NCBI RefSeq assembly: GCF_001544575.2
Contig: NZ_FCNY02000035.1
Coordinates: 1 to 52,539, forward strand
Direction of reading: 5' to 3'
Length of the DNA stretch: 52,539 nt
Origin: Caballeronia cordobensis
GTDB taxonomy: Bacteria > Pseudomonadota > Gammaproteobacteria > Burkholderiales > Burkholderiaceae
This document shows positions 8,667 through 16,757 of the stretch, in pieces; the first letter of the stretch is position 1, and the number at the start of each line of letters is the position of its first letter. The position numbers were made by a program, and so were the translations under genes. The notes under the pieces are model-generated. The model saw only the letters and a program-made list of their open reading frames with translations. It searched no databases and was not told where the DNA came from.

Positions 8667-9952
8667 GCGCGCGGCCGAACGCCTTCGACGAACCGTCCGG
8701 CATCGGTGGTTTCATCGACCTGTTGCACCGGACAATCGGGCTCGACGCCGAGTCGATCGGGGCGAATTCGGTTTCGCGCGCGGTGCGGGAGCGCTACAGC
8801 CTGTGGCGCGACCGGGAAGGCGGCACGCTCGACGACTACTATCGCGCGGTCACGCAGGACCCGTCTTGCATGCAGGAACTGATCGAAGCGGTGGTCGTGC
8901 CCGAAACGTGGTTCTTTCGCGATCCCGAAGCCTTCGCCGCGCTCGCGCGTCTTGCACGCGTGCGTCTTCACGAACGTCCCGCGAGACCCATACGTGTGCT
9001 GAGCGCGCCGTGCTCGACGGGCGAGGAAGCCTATACGGTCGCGATGTCGCTGATCGAAGCGGGCATTCCCGCCGAGCGCTTCGCCATCGATGCGATCGAC
9101 GTGAGCGAGCGCGCGCTCGCCATCGCCCGGCGCGCGCATTACGGGCGTAACGCGTTTCGCGGACGCGCGCTCGGCTATCGCGACCGGCATTTCCGCGCGG
9201 CCGAAGGCGGCTGGCAGCTTGATCCGGCCATCGCGCAAGGCGTGCGCTTCACGCAGGCGAATCTGCTGCAACTCGACGCGCACGCGTTCGAGCGCTTCGA
9301 TTTCATTCTGTGCCGCAACGTGCTGATCTATTTCGATCGCGACACGCAATGCGCTGTGCTGCGCGTGCTCGACGGCTTGCTCGCGCAAGGCGGCACGCTC
9401 TTCGTCGGTCCGGCGGAAACAGGGCTTCTGATGCGCGAGGGCATGAGTTCCGCGAACATTCCGCTCGCATTCGCGTTCAATCGACCGGAGCGCGCGAGCA
9501 CGAACGTTTTCAATGGCGCGTGGCCGGGCGTGCCCGCGATAAAGACGCCAACGCCGTTCGTCTTGCCCGCGTGGGCGAGCGCGCCGCCCGTCGCTCGCGC
9601 GAAACCTGTGGCCGTCGAAGCGCCCGTTCGAACCCGACCGGCAAACAACGACCTCGCGCAGGCGCGTGAGCTTGCCGATGCCGGCCAGCTCGACGCCGCC
9701 GCACTCGCTGCGCGTCACTATCTCGGCGCGAATCCATCGAACGCGGATGCGTACTATCTGCTCGGCGTGATCGCGGATGCGCGCGGCGCGCAGCAGGAAT
9801 CGCGCGGGCATTATCGCCGCGCGTTGTATCTCGATCCCGCGCATCGCGAAGCGCTCACGCATCTTGCCGCATGCCTTTCGCTCGATGGCGATGAAAGCGG
9901 CGCGCGCCTCTTGCGCGCGCGTGCGGAACGCGTCACCGGGAGCGCGCGATGA
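8663..9952 (+). CDS. wspC: WspC, CheR-type methyltransferase with TPR tail
   Basis: The protein has 429 residues. The CheR domain covers about residues 1-270, with the SAM-binding SAPCSTGEEAYT motif, ETWFFRD, and FILCRNVLIYF. A Pro/Ala-rich linker leads to a TPR segment near residues 330-429, as in Pseudomonas WspC. It should methylate glutamates on WspA, opposing WspF. The start overlaps the wspB stop and its own stop overlaps the wspD start. Confidence 0.93.
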   Translation: MSARPNAFDEPSGIGGFIDLLHRTIGLDAESIGANSVSRAVRERYSLWRDREGGTLDDYYRAVTQDPSCMQELIEAVVVPETWFFRDPEAFAALARLARVRLHERPARPIRVLSAPCSTGEEAYTVAMSLIEAGIPAERFAIDAIDVSERALAIARRAHYGRNAFRGRALGYRDRHFRAAEGGWQLDPAIAQGVRFTQANLLQLDAHAFERFDFILCRNVLIYFDRDTQCAVLRVLDGLLAQGGTLFVGPAETGLLMREGMSSANIPLAFAFNRPERASTNVFNGAWPGVPAIKTPTPFVLPAWASAPPVARAKPVAVEAPVRTRPANNDLAQARELADAGQLDAAALAARHYLGANPSNADAYYLLGVIADARGAQQESRGHYRRALYLDPAHREALTHLAACLSLDGDESGARLLRARAERVTGSAR

Positions 9953-10644
9953 ACGCCCGCGACATCAATATCGCCGTCGATATCGACGATTGCTGGAACC
10001 GCATCGGCGTGCGTGGCGATGCGTCGTGCCCGAAGCTCGAACGCTACGTGCATTGCCGCAACTGCCCGACGCACGAGGAAGCCGCCTCGCGCATGCTCGA
10101 CCGCGTGGAAGCGCGCACGTCCGTGGTCGCATCGTCCCCTGTGCGTCGCAACGACGACGAAGCGGACACGCTTTCGTGCCTCGTGTTTCGCATCGGCGGC
10201 GAATGGCTCGGCTTGCCGACACCGTTCTGCGCGCAAGTGGCGCAACTGCGGCCGGTGCATTCGTTGCCGCATCGGCGGCATCGCGCGGTGCTGGGCGTCG
10301 CGAACGTGCGCGGGCGGCTGATCGTCTGCGCATCGCTCGCCGCGCTCTTCGGTATCGAAACGAGCGAAAGCGCCATAAAAAGCGTGTCGATCGATGCACG
10401 CGAGCTCGGGCGGCTCGTCGTCATGCAGCGCGGCAACGGCGAGCACGAAGGGCCGATCGCGTTTCCCGTCGATGCGGTGGACGGCGTGCATCGCTTCACG
10501 CGCGCGCAACTTCAACCGGTGCCCGCGACGCTCGCGCAACGCCTGTCGTCGCATGCGCATGCGGTCGCCGCATTCAAGGACGCATCCGTCGGCCTGCTCG
10601 ACGCGGAGCGTCTCATCGACAGCCTGAACCGGAGTCTCGCATGA
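9949..10644 (+). CDS. wspD: WspD, second CheW-type coupling protein
   Basis: A 231-residue protein. The first 70 residues include a Cys-rich stretch (CPKLERYVHCRNCPTHEEAA) typical of WspD, and a CheW domain follows from about residue 75 (LSCLVFRIGGEWLGLPT). It is the second adaptor of the pathway. It overlaps both neighbours by four bases (ATGA), so it is translated with wspC and wspE. Confidence 0.92.
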   Translation: MNARDINIAVDIDDCWNRIGVRGDASCPKLERYVHCRNCPTHEEAASRMLDRVEARTSVVASSPVRRNDDEADTLSCLVFRIGGEWLGLPTPFCAQVAQLRPVHSLPHRRHRAVLGVANVRGRLIVCASLAALFGIETSESAIKSVSIDARELGRLVVMQRGNGEHEGPIAFPVDAVDGVHRFTRAQLQPVPATLAQRLSSHAHAVAAFKDASVGLLDAERLIDSLNRSLA

Positions 10645-12872
10645 CGGGCATCGATCCCGGCCGCTCGTCGCTGCTCGACCTCTTTCAGGAAGAGGCGCGC
10701 GCCCAGGCGCAGATTCTCTCCGATGGCCTCATCGCGCTCGAACGCGCGCCGCGCGATCCGGTCACGCTCGAAGCGAGCATGCGCGCGGCGCACTCGCTGA
10801 AGGGCGCGGCGCGCGTGGTCGGCGTGCCGGTCGGCGTGACTCTCGCGCATGCGATGGAGGATTGTTTCGTCGCGGCGCAGGACGGGCGCATCGTGCTCGA
10901 TGCGGGTCATATCGACATGCTGTTGCGCGGCGTCGATCTAATCGTGCGGATCGGCGAGGCGCGCGACATCGACGCGCAAACGGCGCTCGAACGCGACGTG
11001 GAGTCCTATGTCGAGGCGCTCAATGCGCGGCTCGAAGGTCAGGAAGCGCAGGAACTCACACAACACCAACCCCAGCCGCTCATCGAACACGAAGCAGCGC
11101 CTTCGCGCACGAACGACGCCCGCATGCTGCGCATGCGCGCCGACACGCTCGACCGTTTGCTGAGTCACTCGGGCGAATCGCTCGTCGAATCGCGCTGGCT
11201 GAAACCGTTCTCGCAATCGATGCTGCGCGTGAAGCGCATTCAGCACGATGCGAGCCGCGCGCTCGAACGCCTGCACGAAACGCTGACCGACACCCGCGCC
11301 GCGCAACTCGATGCACGCGCGCACGCGGCGCTCGACGAAGTGCGCCGTCTGACGGCAGAGGCGCATCGTCAATTGAGCGAGCGTCTCGCGGAGCTGGAGA
11401 ATTACGATCGCCGCTCGACGCATCTCGCGCAGCAGATCTACGACGAAGCGCTCGCGTGCCGCATGCGTCCTTTCGTCGATGCAACCGGCGGCTTCGCGCG
11501 CATGGTGCGCGATGTCGCACGCGGACTCGGCCGCGACGTGCGGCTCGTCATCGCGGGCGAGACGACGCAAGTGGACCGCGACATTCTCGATCTGCTCGAT
11601 GCGCCGCTCGGCCATCTGTTGCGCAACGCGGTCGATCACGGCATCGAGGAGCCGTCGTTGCGGCGCGCGCTCGGCAAGCCCGAAACCGGCACGATCACGC
11701 TCGAAGCGCGTCACAGCGCGGGGTCGCTGTTCATCAGCGTGTCCGACGACGGCGCGGGCGTCGATCTCGATGCGTTGCGCCGCGCGGTCGTGCGCAAGCA
11801 ACTCGCGAACGAGGACACCGCTGCGCGTCTCACCGAAGCCGAACTGCTCGAATTCCTCTTCCTGCCGGGCTTCACGATGCGCGATGCCGTCACCGACGTA
11901 TCGGGCCGCGGCGTCGGCCTCGATGCGGTGCAGGACGTCGTGCGGCAAGTGCGCGGCAGCGTGCGCGTGACGCAGGAAGCGCACGCCGGCACGCGCTTCA
12001 CTTTGCAACTGCCGCTCACGCTTTCGGTGATCCGCAGCCTGATCGTCGACGTGGCGGGCGAGCCGTACGGCCTGCCGCTCGCGCATGTCGTGCGCACGCT
12101 CGTCTTGCCCGCGAGCGCCATCGATACGCTCGAAGGCCAGCAACATTTTTCCTTCGACGGCAAGCGGGTCGGCCTTGTCACCGCGCATCAGATTTTGCAG
12201 ACGGCCGCGTTCGAAGCGGCGAGCGATGCGCTCAATGTCGTCGTGATCGGACAGGGCGCGGCGAGTTACGGCGTCGTGGTCGATCGCTTTCTCGGCGAGC
12301 GCATGCTCGTCGTGCAGCCGCTCGACAAGCGTCTCGGCAAGGTGCGCAACATCGCCGCCGGCGCGCTGATGGAAAACGGCGATCCGCTGCTCATCGCCGA
12401 TCTGGACGACTGGCTGCGTTCCGTCGAAACGCTCGTCGGCAGCGGCGAACTCGGGCGCGTGGGCGCGGGCGCGGCGCACGCGAGCGTGGCGAGCGCGAAG
12501 CGCGTGCTCGTCGTCGACGATTCGCTGACGGTGCGCGAGCTCGAGCGCAAGCTGCTCGCGTCGCGCGGGTATGACGTATCCGTCGCGGTCGATGGCATGG
12601 ACGGCTGGAACGCCGTGCGCGGCGCGGATTTCGATCTCGTCATCACCGATATCGACATGCCGCGTCTCGACGGCATCGAGCTCGTCACGCTCATCAAGCG
12701 CGATGCGCACCTGAGCGCCATGCCCGTGATGATCGTGTCGTACAAGGATCGCGCGGAAGACCGACAGCGCGGCCTCGATGCGGGCGCGGACTATTACCTC
12801 GCCAAGGGCAGCTTCCACGATCAGGCGCTCATCGACGCCGTGCGCGATCTGATCGGAGAGGCCAGGTCATGA
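10641..12872 (+). CDS. wspE: WspE, hybrid CheA-type histidine kinase/response regulator
   Basis: The protein has 743 residues from the ATG at 10641. Domain order: an HPt domain with the phospho-accepting His near residue 51 (RAAHSLKGAARVVG), a helical dimerisation region, an HATPase domain (HLLRNAVDHGIEEP, then SDDGAGVD and a GRGVGLD box), a CheW-like domain, and a C-terminal receiver (VLVVDDSLTVRE) with phospho-Asp in ITDIDMPRLDG. WspE phosphorylates WspR, which activates c-di-GMP synthesis, and WspF, which gives feedback. It overlaps wspD and wspF by four bases. Confidence 0.95.
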   Translation: MTGIDPGRSSLLDLFQEEARAQAQILSDGLIALERAPRDPVTLEASMRAAHSLKGAARVVGVPVGVTLAHAMEDCFVAAQDGRIVLDAGHIDMLLRGVDLIVRIGEARDIDAQTALERDVESYVEALNARLEGQEAQELTQHQPQPLIEHEAAPSRTNDARMLRMRADTLDRLLSHSGESLVESRWLKPFSQSMLRVKRIQHDASRALERLHETLTDTRAAQLDARAHAALDEVRRLTAEAHRQLSERLAELENYDRRSTHLAQQIYDEALACRMRPFVDATGGFARMVRDVARGLGRDVRLVIAGETTQVDRDILDLLDAPLGHLLRNAVDHGIEEPSLRRALGKPETGTITLEARHSAGSLFISVSDDGAGVDLDALRRAVVRKQLANEDTAARLTEAELLEFLFLPGFTMRDAVTDVSGRGVGLDAVQDVVRQVRGSVRVTQEAHAGTRFTLQLPLTLSVIRSLIVDVAGEPYGLPLAHVVRTLVLPASAIDTLEGQQHFSFDGKRVGLVTAHQILQTAAFEAASDALNVVVIGQGAASYGVVVDRFLGERMLVVQPLDKRLGKVRNIAAGALMENGDPLLIADLDDWLRSVETLVGSGELGRVGAGAAHASVASAKRVLVVDDSLTVRELERKLLASRGYDVSVAVDGMDGWNAVRGADFDLVITDIDMPRLDGIELVTLIKRDAHLSAMPVMIVSYKDRAEDRQRGLDAGADYYLAKGSFHDQALIDAVRDLIGEARS

Positions 12873-13852
12873 AGATCGGCATCGTCAACGACGTCCCGCT
12901 CGCCGTGGAAGCGCTCCGGCGCGCGCTCGCTTCGCGGCCCGACTTCGAGATCGCCTGGATCGCGCACGACGGCCAGCAGGCCATCGACTATTGCGCGGCA
13001 CACACGCCCGATGTCGTGCTGATGGATCTCGTAATGCCGAAAGTCGATGGCGTGCAGGCCTCGCGGACCATCATGGCGCGTTCGCCGTGCGCGATTCTCG
13101 TCGTCACCGTCGATGTCGGCGCGAACGCGTGGCGCGTCTATGAAGCGATGGGCGCAGGCGCGCTCGATGCCGTCGATACGCCCGCGCTCGCTGGCAGCGA
13201 TGCGCGTCGCGGCGCGGCGGCGCTGATCGGCAAGATCGATCAGATCGGCGCGCGGCTCGCTTCGTCCAGCGTCGCGATCGCCTCGAAGAGCAGCGAGCGG
13301 CTCGTTGCGATCGGCGCATCGGCGGGCGGGCCTTCCGCGCTCGCGACGCTGCTCGGCGCATTGCCGAAGCATTTCGCGGCGGCCATCGTCATCGTGCAGC
13401 ACGTGGATCGCGCCTTCGCGGAAGGCATGGCGCAATGGCTCGATGCGCAATCGGCGCTGCCGGTGCGCATCGCGCGCGAAGGCGACAGGCCGGCGCCGGG
13501 CGTCGTGCTGCTCGCCGCGACCAACGACCATCTGCATTTTGCTTCGGCCGGCCGCCTCGGCTATACCGCGCATCCCGAGCAATTGCCTTACCGGCCTTCG
13601 GTCGACGTGTTCTTTCAGAGCGTGACCGAGCGCTGGACGGGACGCGCGCTCGGCGTGCTTTTGACCGGCATGGGCCGCGACGGCGCGATCGGGCTGAAGT
13701 CGATGCGCGCGAAGGGGTATCACACGATTGCGCAGGACGAGGCGACGAGCGCGGTCTACGGCATGCCGAAGGCCGCGGCCGCGCTCGATGCGGCGGTTTC
13801 GATCCTGCCGCTGCCGCGCATCGCCGGCGCGATCGCCACGGCATTCGACTGA
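12869..13852 (+). CDS. wspF: WspF, CheB-type methylesterase
   Basis: The 327-residue protein has an N-terminal receiver with phospho-Asp in VLMDLVMPKVDG. A CheB catalytic domain follows from about residue 145: Ser in GASAGGPSALATLL, His in IVQHVD, and Asp in LLTGMGRDGA. It removes methyl groups from WspA. Loss-of-function wspF mutations in Pseudomonas and Burkholderia lock the pathway on. The gene appears intact here. It is the sixth gene of the operon, 35 bases before wspR. Confidence 0.94.
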   Translation: MKIGIVNDVPLAVEALRRALASRPDFEIAWIAHDGQQAIDYCAAHTPDVVLMDLVMPKVDGVQASRTIMARSPCAILVVTVDVGANAWRVYEAMGAGALDAVDTPALAGSDARRGAAALIGKIDQIGARLASSSVAIASKSSERLVAIGASAGGPSALATLLGALPKHFAAAIVIVQHVDRAFAEGMAQWLDAQSALPVRIAREGDRPAPGVVLLAATNDHLHFASAGRLGYTAHPEQLPYRPSVDVFFQSVTERWTGRALGVLLTGMGRDGAIGLKSMRAKGYHTIAQDEATSAVYGMPKAAAALDAAVSILPLPRIAGAIATAFD

Positions 13853-13887
13853 CATCATCGCAACATCATTCGACCAAGGACACGCTC

Positions 13888-15006
13888 ATGGAATTTCCTC
13901 ATCCCGACCCGCTCGCCGAGCGCGCGAAACGGGCCGCGGCTGCGGCGGCAGCGAGCATCGAACGCGCGGGCACGCGTGCGATGGCCGACGAGCGCGCCGT
14001 GTCCGACCTGCTCGCCGCCGCGCTGAATGCGCCGCCGGCCGCCGAGCTGCCGGTGATGGTGCTGCTCGTGGACGATCAGGCGATCATCGCCGAGGCGTTG
14101 CGCCGTGCGCTCGCGGAAGAGGCGAACGTCGATCTGCATTACTGCGCGAATCCGGAAGAGGCGCTGCGCACCGCGCAGGAAACGCGCCCCACGGTGATCC
14201 TGCAGGATCTCGTGATGCCCGGCGTCGATGGCCTTACGCTCGTGCGCAAGTATCGCGAGCATCCGGCGACACGCGATATCCCGATCATCGTGCTCTCGAC
14301 GAAGGAAGAGCCGCGCATCAAGAGCGCGGCGTTCGCGGCGGGCGCGAACGATTACCTTGTGAAGCTGCCCGATACGATCGAGCTCGTCGCGCGCGTGCGC
14401 TATCACTCGCGCTCGTATCAGAACCTGCTGCAGCGCGACGAAGCGTATCGCGCGTTGCGTCAGTCGCAGCAGAAATTGCTCGAAACCAATCTGGAATTGC
14501 AGCGCCTGACGCATTCGGACGGGCTGACGGGTTTGTCGAACCGCCGCCGTCTGGACGACTATCTGAACGCGGAATGGCGCCGCGCCGCGCGCGAGCATGC
14601 GGCCATCGGCTTTCTGATGATCGATGTCGATAACTTCAAGTCGTACAACGATACCTATGGTCACGTTGCGGGCGACGACGTGCTGAAGCTCATCGCGCAT
14701 ACGATCGAAACGAGCCTCGCGAGTCCCACCGATCTCGCGGCGCGCTTCGGCGGCGAGGAATTCGCGGTGGTGCTGCCATCGACGTCGGCGCCGGGGCTGC
14801 GGCTGCTCGGAGAGAAGATTCGCATCGCGGTCGAGTCGCTCAACGTGCCGCATACCGGATCGGCGAGCGGGCGCGTGACGATCAGCATCGGCGGCGCGAC
14901 GCAAACGGCGCTGCACGACGATGGGTCGAAGCAACTCGTGGAAGCGGCGGATCTCGCGCTCTACCGCGCCAAGCGGGACGGCAAGAATCGGGTGATCATT
15001 ACCTGA
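13888..15006 (+). CDS. wspR: WspR, receiver-GGDEF diguanylate cyclase
   Basis: The protein has 372 residues; the ATG at 13888 has an AAGGA site at 13876-13880. A 55-residue Ala-rich N-terminal extension precedes the receiver (VLLVDDQ, phospho-Asp about 107 in LQDLVMPGVDG). A coiled-coil stalk near 180-210 follows, then the GGDEF domain with an intact GGEEF at 288-292 and the substrate motif DVDNFKSYNDTYGH. It should make c-di-GMP when phosphorylated by WspE. The usual product-inhibition RxxD lies five residues before GGEEF; here that position reads SPTD (279-282), so the Arg is missing. Confidence 0.94.
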   Translation: MEFPHPDPLAERAKRAAAAAAASIERAGTRAMADERAVSDLLAAALNAPPAAELPVMVLLVDDQAIIAEALRRALAEEANVDLHYCANPEEALRTAQETRPTVILQDLVMPGVDGLTLVRKYREHPATRDIPIIVLSTKEEPRIKSAAFAAGANDYLVKLPDTIELVARVRYHSRSYQNLLQRDEAYRALRQSQQKLLETNLELQRLTHSDGLTGLSNRRRLDDYLNAEWRRAAREHAAIGFLMIDVDNFKSYNDTYGHVAGDDVLKLIAHTIETSLASPTDLAARFGGEEFAVVLPSTSAPGLRLLGEKIRIAVESLNVPHTGSASGRVTISIGGATQTALHDDGSKQLVEAADLALYRAKRDGKNRVIIT

Positions 15007-15034
15007 AGGTACGTGGACATATCTGAGCGCATGC

Positions 15035-15071
15035 AAAAACGCGCGGACTTCGACGAAGCCCGCGCGTTTTT
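15035..15071. terminator. Terminator between wspR and the DUF1328 gene, probably bidirectional
   Basis: AAAAACGCGCGG pairs with CCGCGCGTTTTT over 12 bp. There is an A run on the left and a T run on the right, so it can end transcription from wspR (plus strand) and from the convergent small gene (minus strand). Confidence 0.85.
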
Positions 15072-15098
15072 CTTACAGCGCGCAACGCATGCGTGGCG

Positions 15099-15260
15099 TC
15101 ATCGCCTGAACACCCCGAGCAGCAGCGTCGCGAGAAAGATCACGATGAAGATGAAGAACAGGATCTTGGCGATTTCCGCCGCGCCCGTTGCGATGCCGCC
15201 GAAGCCGAAGAAGGCCGCGATGATCGCGATGATGAAGAAGATGACAGCGTAACGAAGCAT
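15099..15260 (-). CDS. DUF1328 (YtjA-like) small membrane protein
   Basis: A 53-residue, almost wholly hydrophobic protein, MLRYAVIFF to LLLGVFRR. It has two membrane helices separated by the Gly-rich FGFGGIATGAA turn, which is the signature of the YtjA/DUF1328 family. The ATG at 15260 was chosen because the upstream in-frame extension is hydrophilic and unlike the family; a GAGGG ribosome-binding site lies just before it. Function is unknown; such proteins are often stress-induced. It shares the terminator at 15035-15071 with wspR. Confidence 0.85.
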   Translation of the reverse strand: MLRYAVIFFIIAIIAAFFGFGGIATGAAEIAKILFFIFIVIFLATLLLGVFRR

Positions 15261-15433
15261 GAAGCCCTCCCGTGGGGAACGGTTGATCGATTGATTCGCA
15301 CGCGGACTGATGCGGCCGCCGCTTCGCTCATCAGGTGCTCGCCGCGACCATTGTGCGCTTCTGGCCGGTGCGCCGCGCGGCATTCGCTTAAAGCAACGGT
15401 TGTGCCCAAAGCATCGCCCACGCGCCACGATGC

Positions 15434-15467
15434 AAAAACGCCGCAAGCCCGGAGGCATTGCGGCGTT
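15434..15467 (-). terminator. Terminator of the small acidic protein gene
   Basis: Read on the minus strand, AACGCCGCAA pairs with TTGCGGCGTT and is followed by a T run. It lies 44 bases after the stop of the 54-residue gene at 15511. Confidence 0.7.
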
Positions 15468-15510
15468 GCGGATCGCGCCTCCAATGGCGCGATGGGCCCG
15501 GCTGTCGAGG

Positions 15511-15675
15511 CTAGCGGCCTAGTGTGCGATCGGAGTCGGTTTCATCGTCGTCTTCGTCGTCGACGTTGTTGAGCGCATCCGGCAGGTTGTTCTCCAGTTC
15601 ATCGCGTTCGATCTGATCGGCTAGGTCGAGGGATTTGCGCGTGGCGGGACCGGATGGGCGATTGGCTCCAGACAT
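15511..15675 (-). CDS. Small acidic conserved-type hypothetical protein (54 aa)
   Basis: A 54-residue ORF starting MSGANRPSGPATRKSLDL and ending in a very acidic tail (VDDEDDDETDSD). It has an excellent ribosome-binding site, AAGGAG seven to eight bases before the ATG, and its own terminator downstream. These two signals, rather than similarity, support it. The acidic, disordered composition suggests a small soluble protein. I do not know its function. Confidence 0.7.
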   Translation of the reverse strand: MSGANRPSGPATRKSLDLADQIERDELENNLPDALNNVDDEDDDETDSDRTLGR

Positions 15676-15770
15676 GGCGTACTCCTTGAACAGATTTCAA
15701 AGCCGCGCCGACAATTCGGCGCGAACCAACGGACTAGCAAGGCATATACGCGCCGGGCTGAAACGCCGCC

Positions 15771-15802
15771 TTAAAGGATCGCTTAAGGATCGCTCAAGGA
15801 CC
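15771..15802. repeat. Short tandem repeat (three copies) in the 15676-16004 gap
   Basis: TTAAAGGATCGC, TTAAGGATCGC and TCAAGGACC lie head to tail. They are upstream of the small acidic protein gene (minus strand). The rest of this 330-base gap shows no gene I can support. Confidence 0.6.
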
Positions 15803-15979
15803 TTCGGGGCGGCCAGGCGGACGGACATCGCTGATAAAAGAAGAAACGCAGTCCCAATCTTGCAAGCGGGACGGCAGATTTTGCGTGCCGGCGCGAAAGA
15901 TCAGTATGCACCGGTCGGGCGTCGAGGCAAAGAGGGCGCGCGCTTTTCCATCCGGCGCGCGGTCATTGCCGCGGCGCGC

Positions 15980-16015
15980 GTCAGACAAAGCGTCACGCAA
16001 AGAGTCAGGCAAAGA
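15980..16015. repeat. 12-bp tandem repeat, three units, across the end of the LysE-family gene
   Basis: GTCAGACAAAGC, GTCACGCAAAGA and GTCAGGCAAAGA are consecutive 12-base units with two or three differences each. The last unit includes the stop codon and last codons of the transporter gene, so the array begins inside the coding sequence and runs past it. Confidence 0.7.
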
Positions 16016-16619
16016 AATGGGCGACGATCGGATACAGCGACAGCACGAGCAACGCGGCCATCGTGATATTGAAGATGCGCAGGTAACGCGGATTCGCGAG
16101 AAAGCGCCGCAGCGACATGCCGAACGCCGCCCACATCGTGATGCACGGCAGCCCGATCACGACCAGCACGAGCGCCATCAGCGCTGCATTGAGCGAAAGG
16201 CTCGCATGCAGATGGATGGTCGTCGCAGCGGTCAGCACCATCATCCACGCTTTGGGATTGATCCACTGGAACGCGATCGCTTCGTGAAAGCGCATCGGGC
16301 GGCTCTGGCCGTCGCGCATCTGCACGGACGAGGACGTGCCGATTTTCCACGCCAGATACAGCAGATACGCGACGCTCGCGGCCTCCAGCGCGGTGTAAAG
16401 CCACGGCAGACGCTCGAAAGCCTGCGAAAGCCCGAGGCCGACCGCGATCATCAGAATCGCCATGCCCGCGCTGATGCCGAGCACGTGCGGCACGGTGCGC
16501 TTCAGGCCGAAGTTCACGCCCGAGGCGAGCAGCATCGTGTTGTTGGGACCGGGCGTGATCGTCGTCACCAGCGCGAAGAGCGCGGCGGCGGGCAGGGCGT
16601 TGAGCAGGTCGATGGGCAT
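16005..16619 (-). CDS. LysE/RhtB-family amino-acid exporter
   Basis: A 204-residue membrane protein with about six hydrophobic segments. It has the family signature near the N-terminus (TTITPGPNNTMLLASG) and the mid-protein WINPKAWMM. Such proteins export amino acids or related metabolites across the inner membrane. The gene stands alone. A perfect palindrome (GTACCGGTAC) lies about 60 bases upstream, in the position of a regulator site. The substrate cannot be deduced. Confidence 0.9.
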   Translation of the reverse strand: MPIDLLNALPAAALFALVTTITPGPNNTMLLASGVNFGLKRTVPHVLGISAGMAILMIAVGLGLSQAFERLPWLYTALEAASVAYLLYLAWKIGTSSSVQMRDGQSRPMRFHEAIAFQWINPKAWMMVLTAATTIHLHASLSLNAALMALVLVVIGLPCITMWAAFGMSLRRFLANPRYLRIFNITMAALLVLSLYPIVAHFFA

Positions 16620-16679
16620 GGCGCGCTCCGATGAATGAACACTCGATGAGCGCCAAGTGTACGGGAGCTGTCCGATACA

Positions 16680-16689
16680 GTACCGGTAC
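16680..16689. promoter_or_regulatory. Possible operator upstream of the LysE-family exporter
   Basis: GTACCGGTAC is a perfect palindrome. On the gene's strand it sits in CTGTACCGGTACTGTATCGG, where a half-similar CTGTATCGG follows as a direct repeat. This arrangement is seen for MocR/GntR-type regulators of exporters, but no such regulator is in the window. Confidence 0.4.
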
Positions 16690-16716
16690 AGATTGAGGAA
16701 AGGTTTCCGGTACGGT

Positions 16717-16739
16717 GTCGGGGAGGCGGCCTCCCCGAC
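16717..16739 (-). terminator. Hairpin after the aldo/keto reductase gene
   Basis: GTCGGGGAGG and CCTCCCCGAC form a perfect 10-bp GC-rich stem with a 3-base loop, 18 bases after the reductase stop. It lacks a T run on the minus strand, so termination is plausible but not certain. Confidence 0.4.
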
Positions 16740-16757
16740 GCGTTTCGATTCAGCGCT

